Assembly (NCBI RefSeq): GCF_045629565.1 | Contig: NZ_JAZQRL010000037.1 | Location: 1 to 64,000, forward strand | DNA length: 64,000 nt | Reading direction: 5' to 3' | Source: Arcticibacter sp045629565 | GTDB lineage: Bacteria; Bacteroidota; Bacteroidia; Sphingobacteriales; Sphingobacteriaceae | Shown here: positions 28,507-36,179 of the stretch, piece after piece | Layout: the number at the start of each line of letters is the position of its first letter | Position numbering within the stretch: position 1 is the stretch's first letter | Program-made: the position numbers and the translations under genes | Notes under the pieces: model-generated | Seen by the model: only the letters and a program-made list of their open reading frames with translations | Told to the model about the DNA's origin: nothing | Database searches by the model: none

Positions 28507-28980
28507 ATGGCAGAGGATCTGAATATAAATACGGGTAGTAAGGAAGAGCAGTACAGGTCACTTATCCCACAAATAAGCGCTTTGTTGGAAGGAGAGAACG
28601 ACCTCATAGCAAACCTCGCTAATGTAAGTGCTGCTTTAAAAGAGCAGTTCAATTTCTTCTGGGTAGGCTTCTATCTCGTTAAAGAGGAGGAGTTAGTTCT
28701 CGGGCCTTTTCAAGGGCCGGTTGCCTGCACACGTATCGCCAAAGGGAGAGGTGTTTGCGGCGCAGCATGGGAGAGAAGCGAAGCCCTAATAGTACCTGAT
28801 GTGGACGCTTTTCCCGGACATATTGCATGTAGTTCCCTCTCGAAATCCGAAATAGTTATACCGTTGTTTAAAGCAGATAAGGTAGTAGGTGTCCTGGATG
28901 TTGATAGTGCTGAGTTTGGTAAGTTTGATGAAATCGATCAACGCTATCTTGAGGATATTATTAGAATGATCGAAATTTAA
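28507..28980 (+). CDS. Free methionine-(R)-sulfoxide reductase (GAF domain)
   Basis: A single GAF-domain protein of 157 residues that reduces free Met-R-sulfoxide, a repair step after oxidative damage. The three cysteines that define the active fRMsr group are present at C74 (GPVACTRI), C84 (GRGVCGAAW) and C108 (GHIACSS), the same spacing as C84, C94 and C118 of E. coli fRMsr. The DNA glycosylase gene follows after three bases, so the two probably share a transcript and a damage-repair theme. Confidence 0.92.
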   Translation: MAEDLNINTGSKEEQYRSLIPQISALLEGENDLIANLANVSAALKEQFNFFWVGFYLVKEEELVLGPFQGPVACTRIAKGRGVCGAAWERSEALIVPDVDAFPGHIACSSLSKSEIVIPLFKADKVVGVLDVDSAEFGKFDEIDQRYLEDIIRMIEI

Positions 28981-28983
28981 CTC

Positions 28984-29586
28984 ATGTCATCATTTGCAAA
29001 ATTATCTCCTGACTTCTATACGCAGGAAAATACTCTTTCAGTTTGCAGACAATTACTCGGAAAAAAGCTATGTACTTTGATTGACGGAATTTTGACAGGT
29101 GGAATAATCGTCGAAACCGAAGCGTACAGGGGACCCGAAGATCTAGGTTCGCATGCTTATAACAATAGGAGGACTACAAGAAACGACGTTATGTACGCCG
29201 AGGGCGGAGTAGTTTATATGTACATCTGCTATGGCATACATGATATGTTAAATATTGTAACGGGAAAGGAGGGCAGCTCACATGCCATATTAATCAGAGC
29301 ACTTCAGCCGACTGAAGGCATTCCTGAGATGCGCGCGCGGAGAGGAACTCAGGATCTAAAGCGTTTGTGCAAAGGTCCCGGCGCACTAGCTAAGGCTCTT
29401 GGGCTTAGCAAAAAACATAACGGGACGTCTCTGCAAAGCGATGTTATATGGGTGGAGGATACTCCAGCCTTAAGCGCAGAGCACATTGTCGAAACGTCAA
29501 GAGTGGGCTTGAACATTCAGGGGGTGTATAGAGATATTCCCTGGAGATTCTATATCAAAGGCAACCCATTTATAAGTAGGAAGTAA
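28984..29586 (+). CDS. 3-methyladenine DNA glycosylase (AAG/Mpg family)
   Basis: This monofunctional glycosylase removes alkylated purines (3-methyladenine, hypoxanthine) in base excision repair. The 200 residues match the AAG fold: ARQLLG-like CRQLLGKKL near 22, the catalytic Glu in IIVETEAYRGPED near 45, and VYMYICYGIHDMLNIV, where Tyr and His line the base-flipping pocket. It ends at a stem-loop shared with the convergent hom gene. Confidence 0.93.
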   Translation: MSSFAKLSPDFYTQENTLSVCRQLLGKKLCTLIDGILTGGIIVETEAYRGPEDLGSHAYNNRRTTRNDVMYAEGGVVYMYICYGIHDMLNIVTGKEGSSHAILIRALQPTEGIPEMRARRGTQDLKRLCKGPGALAKALGLSKKHNGTSLQSDVIWVEDTPALSAEHIVETSRVGLNIQGVYRDIPWRFYIKGNPFISRK

Positions 29587-29618
29587 TAGCAAAGCTCAAA
29601 CGTGTCTGAGCTTTGCTA
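29587..29618. terminator. Stem-loop between the glycosylase gene and hom
   Basis: TAGCAAAGCTCA (29587-29598) pairs with TGAGCTTTGCTA (29607-29618) around an 8-base loop, a perfect 12-bp stem between convergent genes. Neither side has a long T run, so termination may be weak or need other factors. Confidence 0.65.
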
Positions 29619-29629
29619 CAGCAAAAGTT

Positions 29630-30832
29630 TTAAACGGTGGCGGTGAATACTGTACCTATTTCTGCTATAAAGGTGTCCCGATTGTCCAATAGGTCTGCGT
29701 TGGCAAACAGCTCGCTTAGAGCAACTTTTCCAATGACATAACTGAAATCGGGAGAATAGAATCTTTCCGTTACTTCTGAAAGCTTAAGCTTCGAGAGAAG
29801 AGTATCATCTGAGTAGCGTAGATACACGTTCAACTGATAATCGTTAGATAATACGAAGCCTTTGTTTGATCGATATTTCTTATACTCATATTTATAGTCA
29901 TATCGTAACGCGGTTATGTCGGAGAGAACAGCAGAGCCTGTCGGATGACCACCTGCACCTTTTCCAAAGAAAAACTGCTGGTCCGCGAAAGCTGCCTGAA
30001 CAATAACGCCATTATATTCATTTTCTACATTAAACAGAAAATCGTCCGCTTTAATCATTTTTGGCAATACATATAGTACCACCTGCTTTTCTCCAAACTC
30101 CAGTGCCGTGGGAACAAGTTTGATTTTGTAATTTTTCTCTTTGGCATATTGTATATCCTTGGCCGACAGATTTTGAATTCCGATGTTGAATACGTCCTCC
30201 GGATTTGGAAGTACGCCATATGCATGTGAAGCCGCAATCACCAGCTTATACTTTGCATCAAAACCTCCAACGTCAAGAATCGGATCCGTCTCTGCAAAGC
30301 CTAGGTCTTGTGCCTGTTTCAGCGCAGTTTCATAGTCGAGGTTCTCATTAAAGGTTTTTGAGAGAATATAATTAGACGATCCATTGAAAATTCCTCTAAT
30401 TGAATATAAAAGCTCGTTGTCGTAATATTCTTCAAGATTTCTAATGATAGGAATACTGCCGCAAACGGCCCCTTCGTACAAAAGAGAAGTTCCGTGTTGT
30501 TCCTGAATATGAAGAAACTCCTCCAGGTGAGTAGCAACCATCTTCTTGTTTGCCGAAACAACATTTTTCCCACTCTGCAAGGCCGCTTTTACAATCAAAT
30601 AAGCTGCATCAGCGTCGTTAATGAGCTCCACAACGGTGTTAATTTCCGGGTCGTTAAGAATTACTGATGCATCGGTTGTGAAAAGAGATTCAGGAAGAGA
30701 CCGCTTTTTATCGGGGTTCTTAATTGCTATTTTTTTAATCTCCAGATTAAGGTCTTTAGTCCGAATAATGTCATTCAATCCTTGACCTACTACTCCAAAG
30801 CCGAATAGTCCGATAGTTAATTTTGTACTCAT
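29630..30832 (-). CDS. hom: Homoserine dehydrogenase
   Basis: It reduces aspartate semialdehyde to homoserine, the branch point for methionine and threonine. The 400 residues begin with the nucleotide-binding GLFGFGVVGQGL (8-19), then SANKKMVATH near 94 and the substrate-domain block GIFNGSSNYILSK near 146. The last 80 residues may be a regulatory (ACT-like) region but are too diverged for me to be sure. The ATG shares one base with the metX stop (TAATG), so it is translationally coupled as the third gene of the metY-metX-hom unit. Confidence 0.93.
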   Translation of the reverse strand: MSTKLTIGLFGFGVVGQGLNDIIRTKDLNLEIKKIAIKNPDKKRSLPESLFTTDASVILNDPEINTVVELINDADAAYLIVKAALQSGKNVVSANKKMVATHLEEFLHIQEQHGTSLLYEGAVCGSIPIIRNLEEYYDNELLYSIRGIFNGSSNYILSKTFNENLDYETALKQAQDLGFAETDPILDVGGFDAKYKLVIAASHAYGVLPNPEDVFNIGIQNLSAKDIQYAKEKNYKIKLVPTALEFGEKQVVLYVLPKMIKADDFLFNVENEYNGVIVQAAFADQQFFFGKGAGGHPTGSAVLSDITALRYDYKYEYKKYRSNKGFVLSNDYQLNVYLRYSDDTLLSKLKLSEVTERFYSPDFSYVIGKVALSELFANADLLDNRDTFIAEIGTVFTATV

Positions 30833-31893
30833 TAATGATGTAATTTAGTATAATGGCTGACTGTGGTCGCGCCGCCTGTACTTTTTAGAAAATTGCGTAT
30901 TTCATGTGTAAGGGTTTCCGTCTCTACAAGGAATCCATCATGTCCATAGAAGGAGCTGATCTCCAGGTATTGGGCTCCGGGAATCTGCTCTGCTATGGAG
31001 CGTTGTTCGGCCGGTGGAAATAGAATGTCAGACGTGATGCCTAATACAAGCGTTTGGGCTTTTATGTTATGCAAAATATTTTGATTATGGTCCCTCCCCC
31101 GATAGATGTTGTGACTGTCCATTGCCTTGGTAAGATACCAGTAGCTGTAAGCATTGAATCTCTTAACTAACTTCTCGCCTTGATAGTTCTGGTAAGATGA
31201 AGCCTTGAAATTGTCAGTCTTATCATGCGTGATCTCTTTTTGAGAAATTGCATATGTATCATAGTGTCTGTAGGAGAGGAGCGCTATACTTCTTGCAGCT
31301 TTTAAACCGTGACTGCCTCCGTCAGGCGTATTAGAATAAAATGTGGGATCCGCACTTAGTGCCAATCTTTGACTTTCATTGAAGGCAATGCCCCAGGGAG
31401 AATGTTGCGCATTCGTTGCCATAATGATCAGCCTGTTAATTCTATTTGGCTCAAGTATTGCCCATTCAAGGCTCTGTTGCCCTCCAAGGGAACCTCCAAT
31501 CAGGACATCAATTGTCTTGATGTCAAGGTAATCAGCCAACAGCTTCTGAACGTTTACAAGGTCCCTGATGTTGAATGGAGGAAAAGTTAAATACCAGGGC
31601 TGACCAGTCGTAGGATTAATAGAAAGAGGACTGGTTGTTCCGTAGCTGGAACCGAGAATATTCGCACATACAATAAAATGTTCCTGAGGATTGAATAGCT
31701 CGTTTTCCCCAAATAGGCCCTTCCACCAGTCAAACACATCAGCGTTTGCTGTTAACGCATGACATACCCAAACAACATTGTCTTTCTTTTCATTGAGCGT
31801 ACCGAAGGTCTGATAAGCAATTTCAAGTTCTGTAAATTCTGAACCGTCTTCGAGCTTAAACGTCCCTTTGTATGTGTATTTTTTAATGTTCAT
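30832..31893 (-). CDS. metX: Homoserine O-acetyltransferase
   Basis: An alpha/beta-hydrolase that acylates homoserine, providing the substrate for MetY. The 353 residues hold the nucleophile Ser in LIGGSLGGQQSLEW near 134, DILFPPAEQR with the Asp, and the catalytic His in SFYGHDGFLVE near 322. Acetyl rather than succinyl transfer is assumed from the family; the acyl donor cannot be proved by eye. An intercistronic hairpin lies 15 bases upstream of the ATG, and the stop overlaps hom by one base. Confidence 0.93.
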   Translation of the reverse strand: MNIKKYTYKGTFKLEDGSEFTELEIAYQTFGTLNEKKDNVVWVCHALTANADVFDWWKGLFGENELFNPQEHFIVCANILGSSYGTTSPLSINPTTGQPWYLTFPPFNIRDLVNVQKLLADYLDIKTIDVLIGGSLGGQQSLEWAILEPNRINRLIIMATNAQHSPWGIAFNESQRLALSADPTFYSNTPDGGSHGLKAARSIALLSYRHYDTYAISQKEITHDKTDNFKASSYQNYQGEKLVKRFNAYSYWYLTKAMDSHNIYRGRDHNQNILHNIKAQTLVLGITSDILFPPAEQRSIAEQIPGAQYLEISSFYGHDGFLVETETLTHEIRNFLKSTGGATTVSHYTKLHH

Positions 31894-31907
31894 TCATTTA
31901 ATAGCAG

Positions 31908-31930
31908 GTCCCGGTGTGTGAAACCGGGAC
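31908..31930 (-). other. Intercistronic stem-loop between metY and metX
   Basis: GTCCCGGT (31908-31915) pairs with ACCGGGAC (31923-31930) around a 7-base loop. On the minus strand it follows the metY stop and precedes metX. It is not followed by a T run, so RNA processing, stability or ribosome access to metX are more likely roles than full termination. Confidence 0.7.
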
Positions 31931-31956
31931 TTTGTTTGAGTACAGAACTTCTTGTT

Positions 31957-33264
31957 CTATGCCGTTATTTTGGAGAAGGCCTGTTCAAAGTCAGCCTTAA
32001 TATCATCAATATGTTCAATTCCAACCGAGACTCGAAGTTCGGCAGGTTTTACCCCGGCCAGTAATTGGTCGCTCTCGCTTAATTGCTGGTGTGTAGTCGC
32101 TGACGGCTGGATAATTAGTGTCTTAGCGTCACCAACATTTGCAAGGTGGCTTGTAAGTTCTAGTCCGTCCACAAATTTGACGGCATTGCCTTTGTCGCCT
32201 TTCAGCTCGAATGACAATACTGCCCCGAACCCGTTGCGGAGATATTTCTTAGCGTTTTGGTGATACCGGTTGCTCTCCAAACCAGGGTAATTGACGCTTT
32301 CGACCTGAGGATGCTGCTCCAGCCACTTTGCTAGTTCCAATGCATTGTCGACATGGCGCTGAACACGCAGAGAAAGCGTTTCGAGGCCCTGAATAAATAG
32401 GAAAGAGTTAAAGGGCGACAAGGCCGAGCCAAAGTCTCTTAAACCTTCCACACGTGCGCGAATGATGAATTGGATGTTACCGAAGGGGCCGCCTATGCCG
32501 AATACGTCATTGAAAACTAGTCCATGGTAACCTTCTGAGGGCTCCGTAAAAGCTTTAAACTTGCCGTTTCCCCAATTATAGGTACCACCGTCAACGATTA
32601 CACCACCTATACTGGTACCGTGACCACCTATCCATTTAGTAGCTGACTCGACAACTATGTGTGCTCCATGCTCCAGTGGTCTGAAAAGATATCCTCCTGC
32701 CGCAAAGGTATTATCCACAATAAGAGGGAGGTCATATTTCTCAGCAAGCTGTGCGAATTTTTCAAAATCAGGAACGCTGAAGCTCGGATTGCCGATTGTT
32801 TCGAGATAAATAGCCTTAGTATTATCGTCAATATGTTGCTCAAAGCTCAAAGCATCATCGCCGTTCGCAAACCGCGCTTCAATGCCCAGGCGCTTAAATG
32901 AAACCTTAAACTGATTATATGTTCCACCGTAAAGAAAAGACGAAGCAACAAAGTTGTCTCCCGCCTCAAGTATGTTATTAAGCGCAATAAACTGAGCAGC
33001 TTGACCAGAAGCTACAGCTAATGCAGCAATCCCTCCCTCCAGTGCAGCGATTCTTTTCTCGAAAACGTCTGTAGTGGGATTCATGATGCGGGTATAGATA
33101 TTGCCAAACTCCTTCAGTGCAAAAAGATTAGCACCATGTTCCGAGTTTTTAAAAACGTATGAAGATGTCTGATATAAGGGAACTGCCCTGGATCCGGTTG
33201 TCGGATCAACTTCCTGGCCTGCATGTACCTGTAATGTTTCGAATCTTAAATTGTTTAATGACAT
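31957..33264 (-). CDS. metY: O-acetylhomoserine aminocarboxypropyltransferase (homocysteine synthase)
   Basis: A PLP enzyme that replaces the acetyl group of O-acetylhomoserine with sulfide to give homocysteine directly. The 435 residues are typical of MetY, longer than gamma-synthases. The PLP Lys is in VVESATKWIGGHGTSIGG near 209, and SGQAAQFIAL and NTFAAGGYLFRP fit the family. It is the first large gene downstream of the SAM riboswitch and the Cys-rich leader reading frame, and is followed by metX and hom, so SAM and perhaps cysteine status would control sulfide assimilation here. Confidence 0.95.
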   Translation of the reverse strand: MSLNNLRFETLQVHAGQEVDPTTGSRAVPLYQTSSYVFKNSEHGANLFALKEFGNIYTRIMNPTTDVFEKRIAALEGGIAALAVASGQAAQFIALNNILEAGDNFVASSFLYGGTYNQFKVSFKRLGIEARFANGDDALSFEQHIDDNTKAIYLETIGNPSFSVPDFEKFAQLAEKYDLPLIVDNTFAAGGYLFRPLEHGAHIVVESATKWIGGHGTSIGGVIVDGGTYNWGNGKFKAFTEPSEGYHGLVFNDVFGIGGPFGNIQFIIRARVEGLRDFGSALSPFNSFLFIQGLETLSLRVQRHVDNALELAKWLEQHPQVESVNYPGLESNRYHQNAKKYLRNGFGAVLSFELKGDKGNAVKFVDGLELTSHLANVGDAKTLIIQPSATTHQQLSESDQLLAGVKPAELRVSVGIEHIDDIKADFEQAFSKITA

Positions 33265-33317
33265 AACGAAGGTTTATTTTTAATGAAGTGATATTAGGAG
33301 ACATGGATTGCTTCAAA

Positions 33318-33337
33318 CAACTCCCATATAAGAGTCG
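33318..33337 (-). other. Second hairpin between leader ORF and metY
   Basis: On the minus strand CGACTC pairs with GAGTTG (6 bp with one G-U) around an 8-base loop. It lies directly after the first stem-loop and about 54 bases before the metY start. No T run follows it. Confidence 0.45.
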
Positions 33338-33364
33338 CTCAATTGTAGTAATAAAACAATTGAG
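33338..33364 (-). promoter_or_regulatory. Stem-loop one base after the Cys-rich leader ORF, possible attenuator
   Basis: On the minus strand CTCAATTGT and ACAATTGAG form a perfect 9-bp stem with a 9-base loop. The 5' arm begins one base after the leader stop codon, so a ribosome waiting on the Cys codons or at the stop would cover it. This is the placement seen in leader-peptide attenuators. There is no T run, so whether it affects transcription or access to metY is open. Confidence 0.5.
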
Positions 33365-33365
33365 A

Positions 33366-33488
33366 TTAACAGCAACAGCATTGACCGGTATTAAGCACTT
33401 CGATGAAAAGCGTAGCTTTAAAACCAGTAACCAGGGCTAAACCCTTGGGGTCCGCGGAGGGACGATAATGAATCTTTTCTTTGTTCAT
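33366..33488 (-). CDS. Putative cysteine-rich leader peptide, 40 residues
   Basis: An open frame of 40 codons starts with ATG 11 bases after the SAM aptamer and ends ...VLNTGQCCCC followed by TAA. The four Cys codons (UGC UGU UGC UGU) are the last four before the stop. The rest is a mixed, unexceptional sequence beginning MNKEKIHYRPSADPKG. No Shine-Dalgarno is present, normal for this group; the region before the ATG is AT-rich. Position, size and the Cys run suggest a cis-acting leader peptide whose translation senses charged tRNA-Cys, controlling metY-metX-hom. Leader peptides with terminal runs of the regulated amino acid are established in other bacteria; this case is inferred and could also be a small secreted or metal-binding peptide. 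Confidence 0.6.
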   Translation of the reverse strand: MNKEKIHYRPSADPKGLALVTGFKATLFIEVLNTGQCCCC

Positions 33489-33498
33489 GGTTGTATCA

Positions 33499-33607
33499 AT
33501 TTATATTTTTCCGGCTACAAGCCAGAACAGGATTTGGCACCTTTTCCGTTTCTAGGAAGGTTGTCAGCGGGTCACGGAGCCTGATCTCTCACCGCTTCTT
33601 TATAAAT
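33499..33607 (-). promoter_or_regulatory. SAM-I (S-box) riboswitch
   Basis: The minus strand carries the S-box core in order: GGTGAGAGATCAGGCTC, then TGACCC, GACAACCT, a P3 stem CCTTCC/GGAAAAGG, and GGTGCCAAATCCTG, the most conserved block of the family. P4 is TTCTGGCT/AGCCGGAA with a triloop. P1 closes the aptamer with ATTTATA (33607-33601) and TATAAAT (33505-33499), perfectly complementary. SAM binding would stabilise P1 and normally lowers expression of methionine genes. No terminator follows P1; instead the leader ORF starts 11 bases later, so the SAM signal may act on its translation. Confidence 0.92.
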
Positions 33608-33630
33608 CAAAACCTTTATGGAGGTGTTGA

Positions 33631-33661
33631 CAGATTGATATTACTATCAATTGGTGTCAAA
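33631..33661 (-). promoter_or_regulatory. Putative promoter of the riboswitch-metY-metX-hom transcript
   Basis: On the minus strand TTTG (33661-33658) is followed after 19 bases by TCAATCTG (33638-33631), six of eight matches to TAnnTTTG. Transcription would start about 20 bases before the aptamer P1 stem, which is the expected distance. Confidence 0.5.
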
Positions 33662-33706
33662 TATAATCTTGATTTTGATATTCGCAAAATATTCTTGAAA
33701 AACGGC

Positions 33707-34828
33707 TCAAGATTTTGAAAGCGCCTGTGCAAGATCAGCAATAAGATCATCACAGTGCTCCAAACCAACAGATAGTCTAAGCAGATTTGATGGAGTCCTG
33801 GTGTCGGGCCCCTCCACGGAAGCACGATGTTCTACCAGACTCTCAACCCCGCCTAAACTTGTTGCCTGAGTGAAAACTCTAAGCTTAGCAGCGATGTCTC
33901 TGGTTTGCGCCTCAGATCCATGGATAGTAAACGACATCATACCTCCAAAGTCTGACATCTGACTTGCGGCAATTTCATGCATTTCATGTTCATTCAGGCC
34001 CGGATAATATACTTTTTCTACAGATGGATGGGCATTTAGAAATGAGGCGATTTTTCTGGCATTTTCTGCGTGACCGCGCATCCTGTATGGTAATGTCTTT
34101 ATTCCCCTTACAGTCATGTAGCAATCAAAAGGAGAGGGGACCGCTCCAGAAAGCGACTGAACACTACGAATTTTGCTCCAAAATGGCGTTAGTTCCTTTG
34201 TGACGAGAATTCCGCCAAGTACGTCGCTGTGCCCCCCCATGTATTTTGTAGAGGAGTGCATGACGAAATCTGCACCAAGGGCCAGAGGTAGCTGAAAGAC
34301 TGGTGTCGCAAAAGTATTATCGCAGCAGACCAGCACCTTCATCTCTTGTGCAATGCTGCAAATACCTCGTATATCAGTCACTTTAAGCAGTGGGTTAGAA
34401 GGAGTTTCTATCCAAATAAGCTTTGTGTTCTCCTTTATAGAATCATGTACTGTAGCGAGATTGGAAAGATCTACAAAATCAACTTCGAGGACACCAGCGT
34501 AAACTTCCTTTAAAAGATTTCGCAGACCGTGGTACATATCTTCGGGGGCAATAATGTGGCTTCCCGGTTCAAGAGCTTGAAATATTGCCGATCCAGCAGC
34601 GTTTCCTGACGAAAAAGCAGCTGCTTCTACGCCTCTCTCTAATTTAGCAACCACATTTTCCAATGACGACCGGTTCGGGTTACTAGCCCGGGTGTAGACG
34701 TGACCGCCTGGATAGCTTCCGTCCAAGCCCCGCTCAAAAGTGGTAGATAGTGTAATTGGCTGAATGACCGCTTTATCCGATGAGTCCGATTTATTTCCCT
34801 CATGAATAGCTATTGTCTCAATTCTCAT
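33707..34828 (-). CDS. Cystathionine gamma-synthase/lyase-type PLP enzyme
   Basis: A 373-residue trans-sulfuration enzyme of the Cys/Met metabolism PLP family. The PLP Lys lies in VMHSSTKYMGGHSDVLGG near 197; SSGNAAGSAIFQAL and SLGGVESLVEHRAS (the carboxylate-binding Ser-Arg region) agree. Members act as cystathionine gamma-synthase, beta-lyase or gamma-lyase, and closely related sequences differ in reaction, so I leave the exact activity open. It lies upstream of the SAM riboswitch on the same strand and is therefore outside its direct control. It is divergent from mqnE. Confidence 0.85.
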   Translation of the reverse strand: MRIETIAIHEGNKSDSSDKAVIQPITLSTTFERGLDGSYPGGHVYTRASNPNRSSLENVVAKLERGVEAAAFSSGNAAGSAIFQALEPGSHIIAPEDMYHGLRNLLKEVYAGVLEVDFVDLSNLATVHDSIKENTKLIWIETPSNPLLKVTDIRGICSIAQEMKVLVCCDNTFATPVFQLPLALGADFVMHSSTKYMGGHSDVLGGILVTKELTPFWSKIRSVQSLSGAVPSPFDCYMTVRGIKTLPYRMRGHAENARKIASFLNAHPSVEKVYYPGLNEHEMHEIAASQMSDFGGMMSFTIHGSEAQTRDIAAKLRVFTQATSLGGVESLVEHRASVEGPDTRTPSNLLRLSVGLEHCDDLIADLAQALSKS

Positions 34829-34942
34829 TTAATGTCGCTCGATGTTATCTGTGTGAATATGAATATAACAAATATGCAAATTCATATTCAGCTACTTATT
34901 CATTCTTACAAGAAAATGATAGACTAAGTACGCCGTTTGTTG

Positions 34943-34950
34943 TATTTTTG
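34943..34950 (+). promoter_or_regulatory. -7 promoter element of mqnE, predicted leaderless
   Basis: TATTTTTG matches TAnnTTTG exactly and ends three bases before the ATGATG pair at 34954-34959. The predicted transcription start coincides with the start codon. This also argues against a start at 34813, far upstream inside the divergent promoter region. Confidence 0.5.
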
Positions 34951-34953
34951 GAA

Positions 34954-36177
34954 ATGATGGATACCAATCAAAATGCATTGAATCTAATCTTAAGTGATTT
35001 GTCAATTGATCCTGACCTTAAAAGGATTGCAGAAAAGGTTGAAGCCGGTGAACGTATCTCTTTCGACGAGGGCGTAATCCTTTATGAGAAAGGCGAATTA
35101 GGATACCTGGGGGTACTGGCAAACTATAATCGTGAAAAGCTTCATGGCGATAAAACCTATTTCAACCGGAACTTTCATATTGAGCCAACCAACCTTTGTG
35201 TTTACGATTGCAAATTTTGCTCGTACTCACGCCTAATCAAACATCGCTCCGATGGTTGGGAATTTACCATGGACGAAATGGTCGACATGGTGAAGAAATA
35301 TGACAATCAGCCGGTTACTGAGGTTCACATAGTTGGCGGCGTTCTACCTCAGTATGATATGAAATTTTATACTGATTTATTCAGCGCGATAAAGAAACAT
35401 CGTCCTGAACTGCATGTCAAGGCACTGACTCCTGTCGAATATCATTACATTTTTAAGAAAGCGAAATTGGATTACGCTACAGGAATGCGTCTTATGAAGG
35501 AAGCCGGACTGGAGTCTATGCCTGGTGGTGGGGCAGAGATATTCCATCCTGAAGTGAGAGATGTCATTGCGAAAGATAAATGTACAGGGGATCAATGGTT
35601 GCAGATACACGAGGAATGGCATAAACTTGGCCAGCGTTCCAATGCTACTATGCTATACGGACATATCGAAAAGTACTGGCACCGAGTAGATCATATGGAA
35701 CAGCTCCGGCAGCTGCAGGATCGCACTAAGGGCTTTCAAACCTTTATCCCGCTGAAGTTTAGAAATAAAGATAATCAGATGTCCGGCATAAGTGAGGTGT
35801 CTGTTATTGAAGATCTCCGCAATTATGCGATCTCCAGAATTTACCTGGATAATTTTGATCACATCAAGGCCTACTGGGCGATGATCAGCCGCAGTACAGC
35901 TCAGTTATCGCTCAATTTTGGTGTTGATGACATTGATGGAACACTGGATGATACCACCAAAATCTATTCAATGGCTGGTGCTGAAGAACAAAATCCTGCG
36001 ATGTCTACCAAAGAACTCGTCGACTTAATTAAGCAAGCAGGACGCCACCCGATTGAAAGAGATACATTATATAATGTGGTAACAGACTACGAAAACTACA
36101 AATTTGAGGAAGAAGAGGAAACAAAGCCTCAGTTTTATAAGCTCCCTGTAATAGACTCGGCAGGAGCGCAGGTATAA
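34954..36177 (+). CDS. mqnE: Aminofutalosine synthase MqnE (radical SAM)
   Basis: MqnE joins SAM to the MqnA product to form aminofutalosine in the futalosine route to menaquinone. From ATG 34954 it has 407 residues. The radical-SAM cluster motif is CVYDCKFCSYSR near 79, followed by EVHIVGGVLPQYD and PGGGAEIFHPEVR, which separate MqnE from MqnC. The frame stays open 47 codons upstream, but that part is low quality and overlaps the divergent gene, so the later start is chosen. The phosphatase gene follows after 2 bases and then mqnA. Confidence 0.93.
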   Translation: MMDTNQNALNLILSDLSIDPDLKRIAEKVEAGERISFDEGVILYEKGELGYLGVLANYNREKLHGDKTYFNRNFHIEPTNLCVYDCKFCSYSRLIKHRSDGWEFTMDEMVDMVKKYDNQPVTEVHIVGGVLPQYDMKFYTDLFSAIKKHRPELHVKALTPVEYHYIFKKAKLDYATGMRLMKEAGLESMPGGGAEIFHPEVRDVIAKDKCTGDQWLQIHEEWHKLGQRSNATMLYGHIEKYWHRVDHMEQLRQLQDRTKGFQTFIPLKFRNKDNQMSGISEVSVIEDLRNYAISRIYLDNFDHIKAYWAMISRSTAQLSLNFGVDDIDGTLDDTTKIYSMAGAEEQNPAMSTKELVDLIKQAGRHPIERDTLYNVVTDYENYKFEEEEETKPQFYKLPVIDSAGAQV

Positions 36178-36179
36178 AA

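Noticed and set aside
33262..33304. Second upstream ATG (33304, minus strand) between the leader and metY
   Set aside because: It is out of frame with metY, runs into the metY coding region, and shows no feature of a leader peptide.
33491..33718. 75-codon plus-strand open frame across the metY leader region
   Set aside because: It runs antisense through the SAM aptamer, whose conserved bases explain the sequence; the translation looks random.
34813..34953. Longer N-terminus for MqnE from ATG 34813
   Set aside because: The extra residues match nothing in the family, overlap the divergent gene start, and an exact -7 element lies at 34943-34950.
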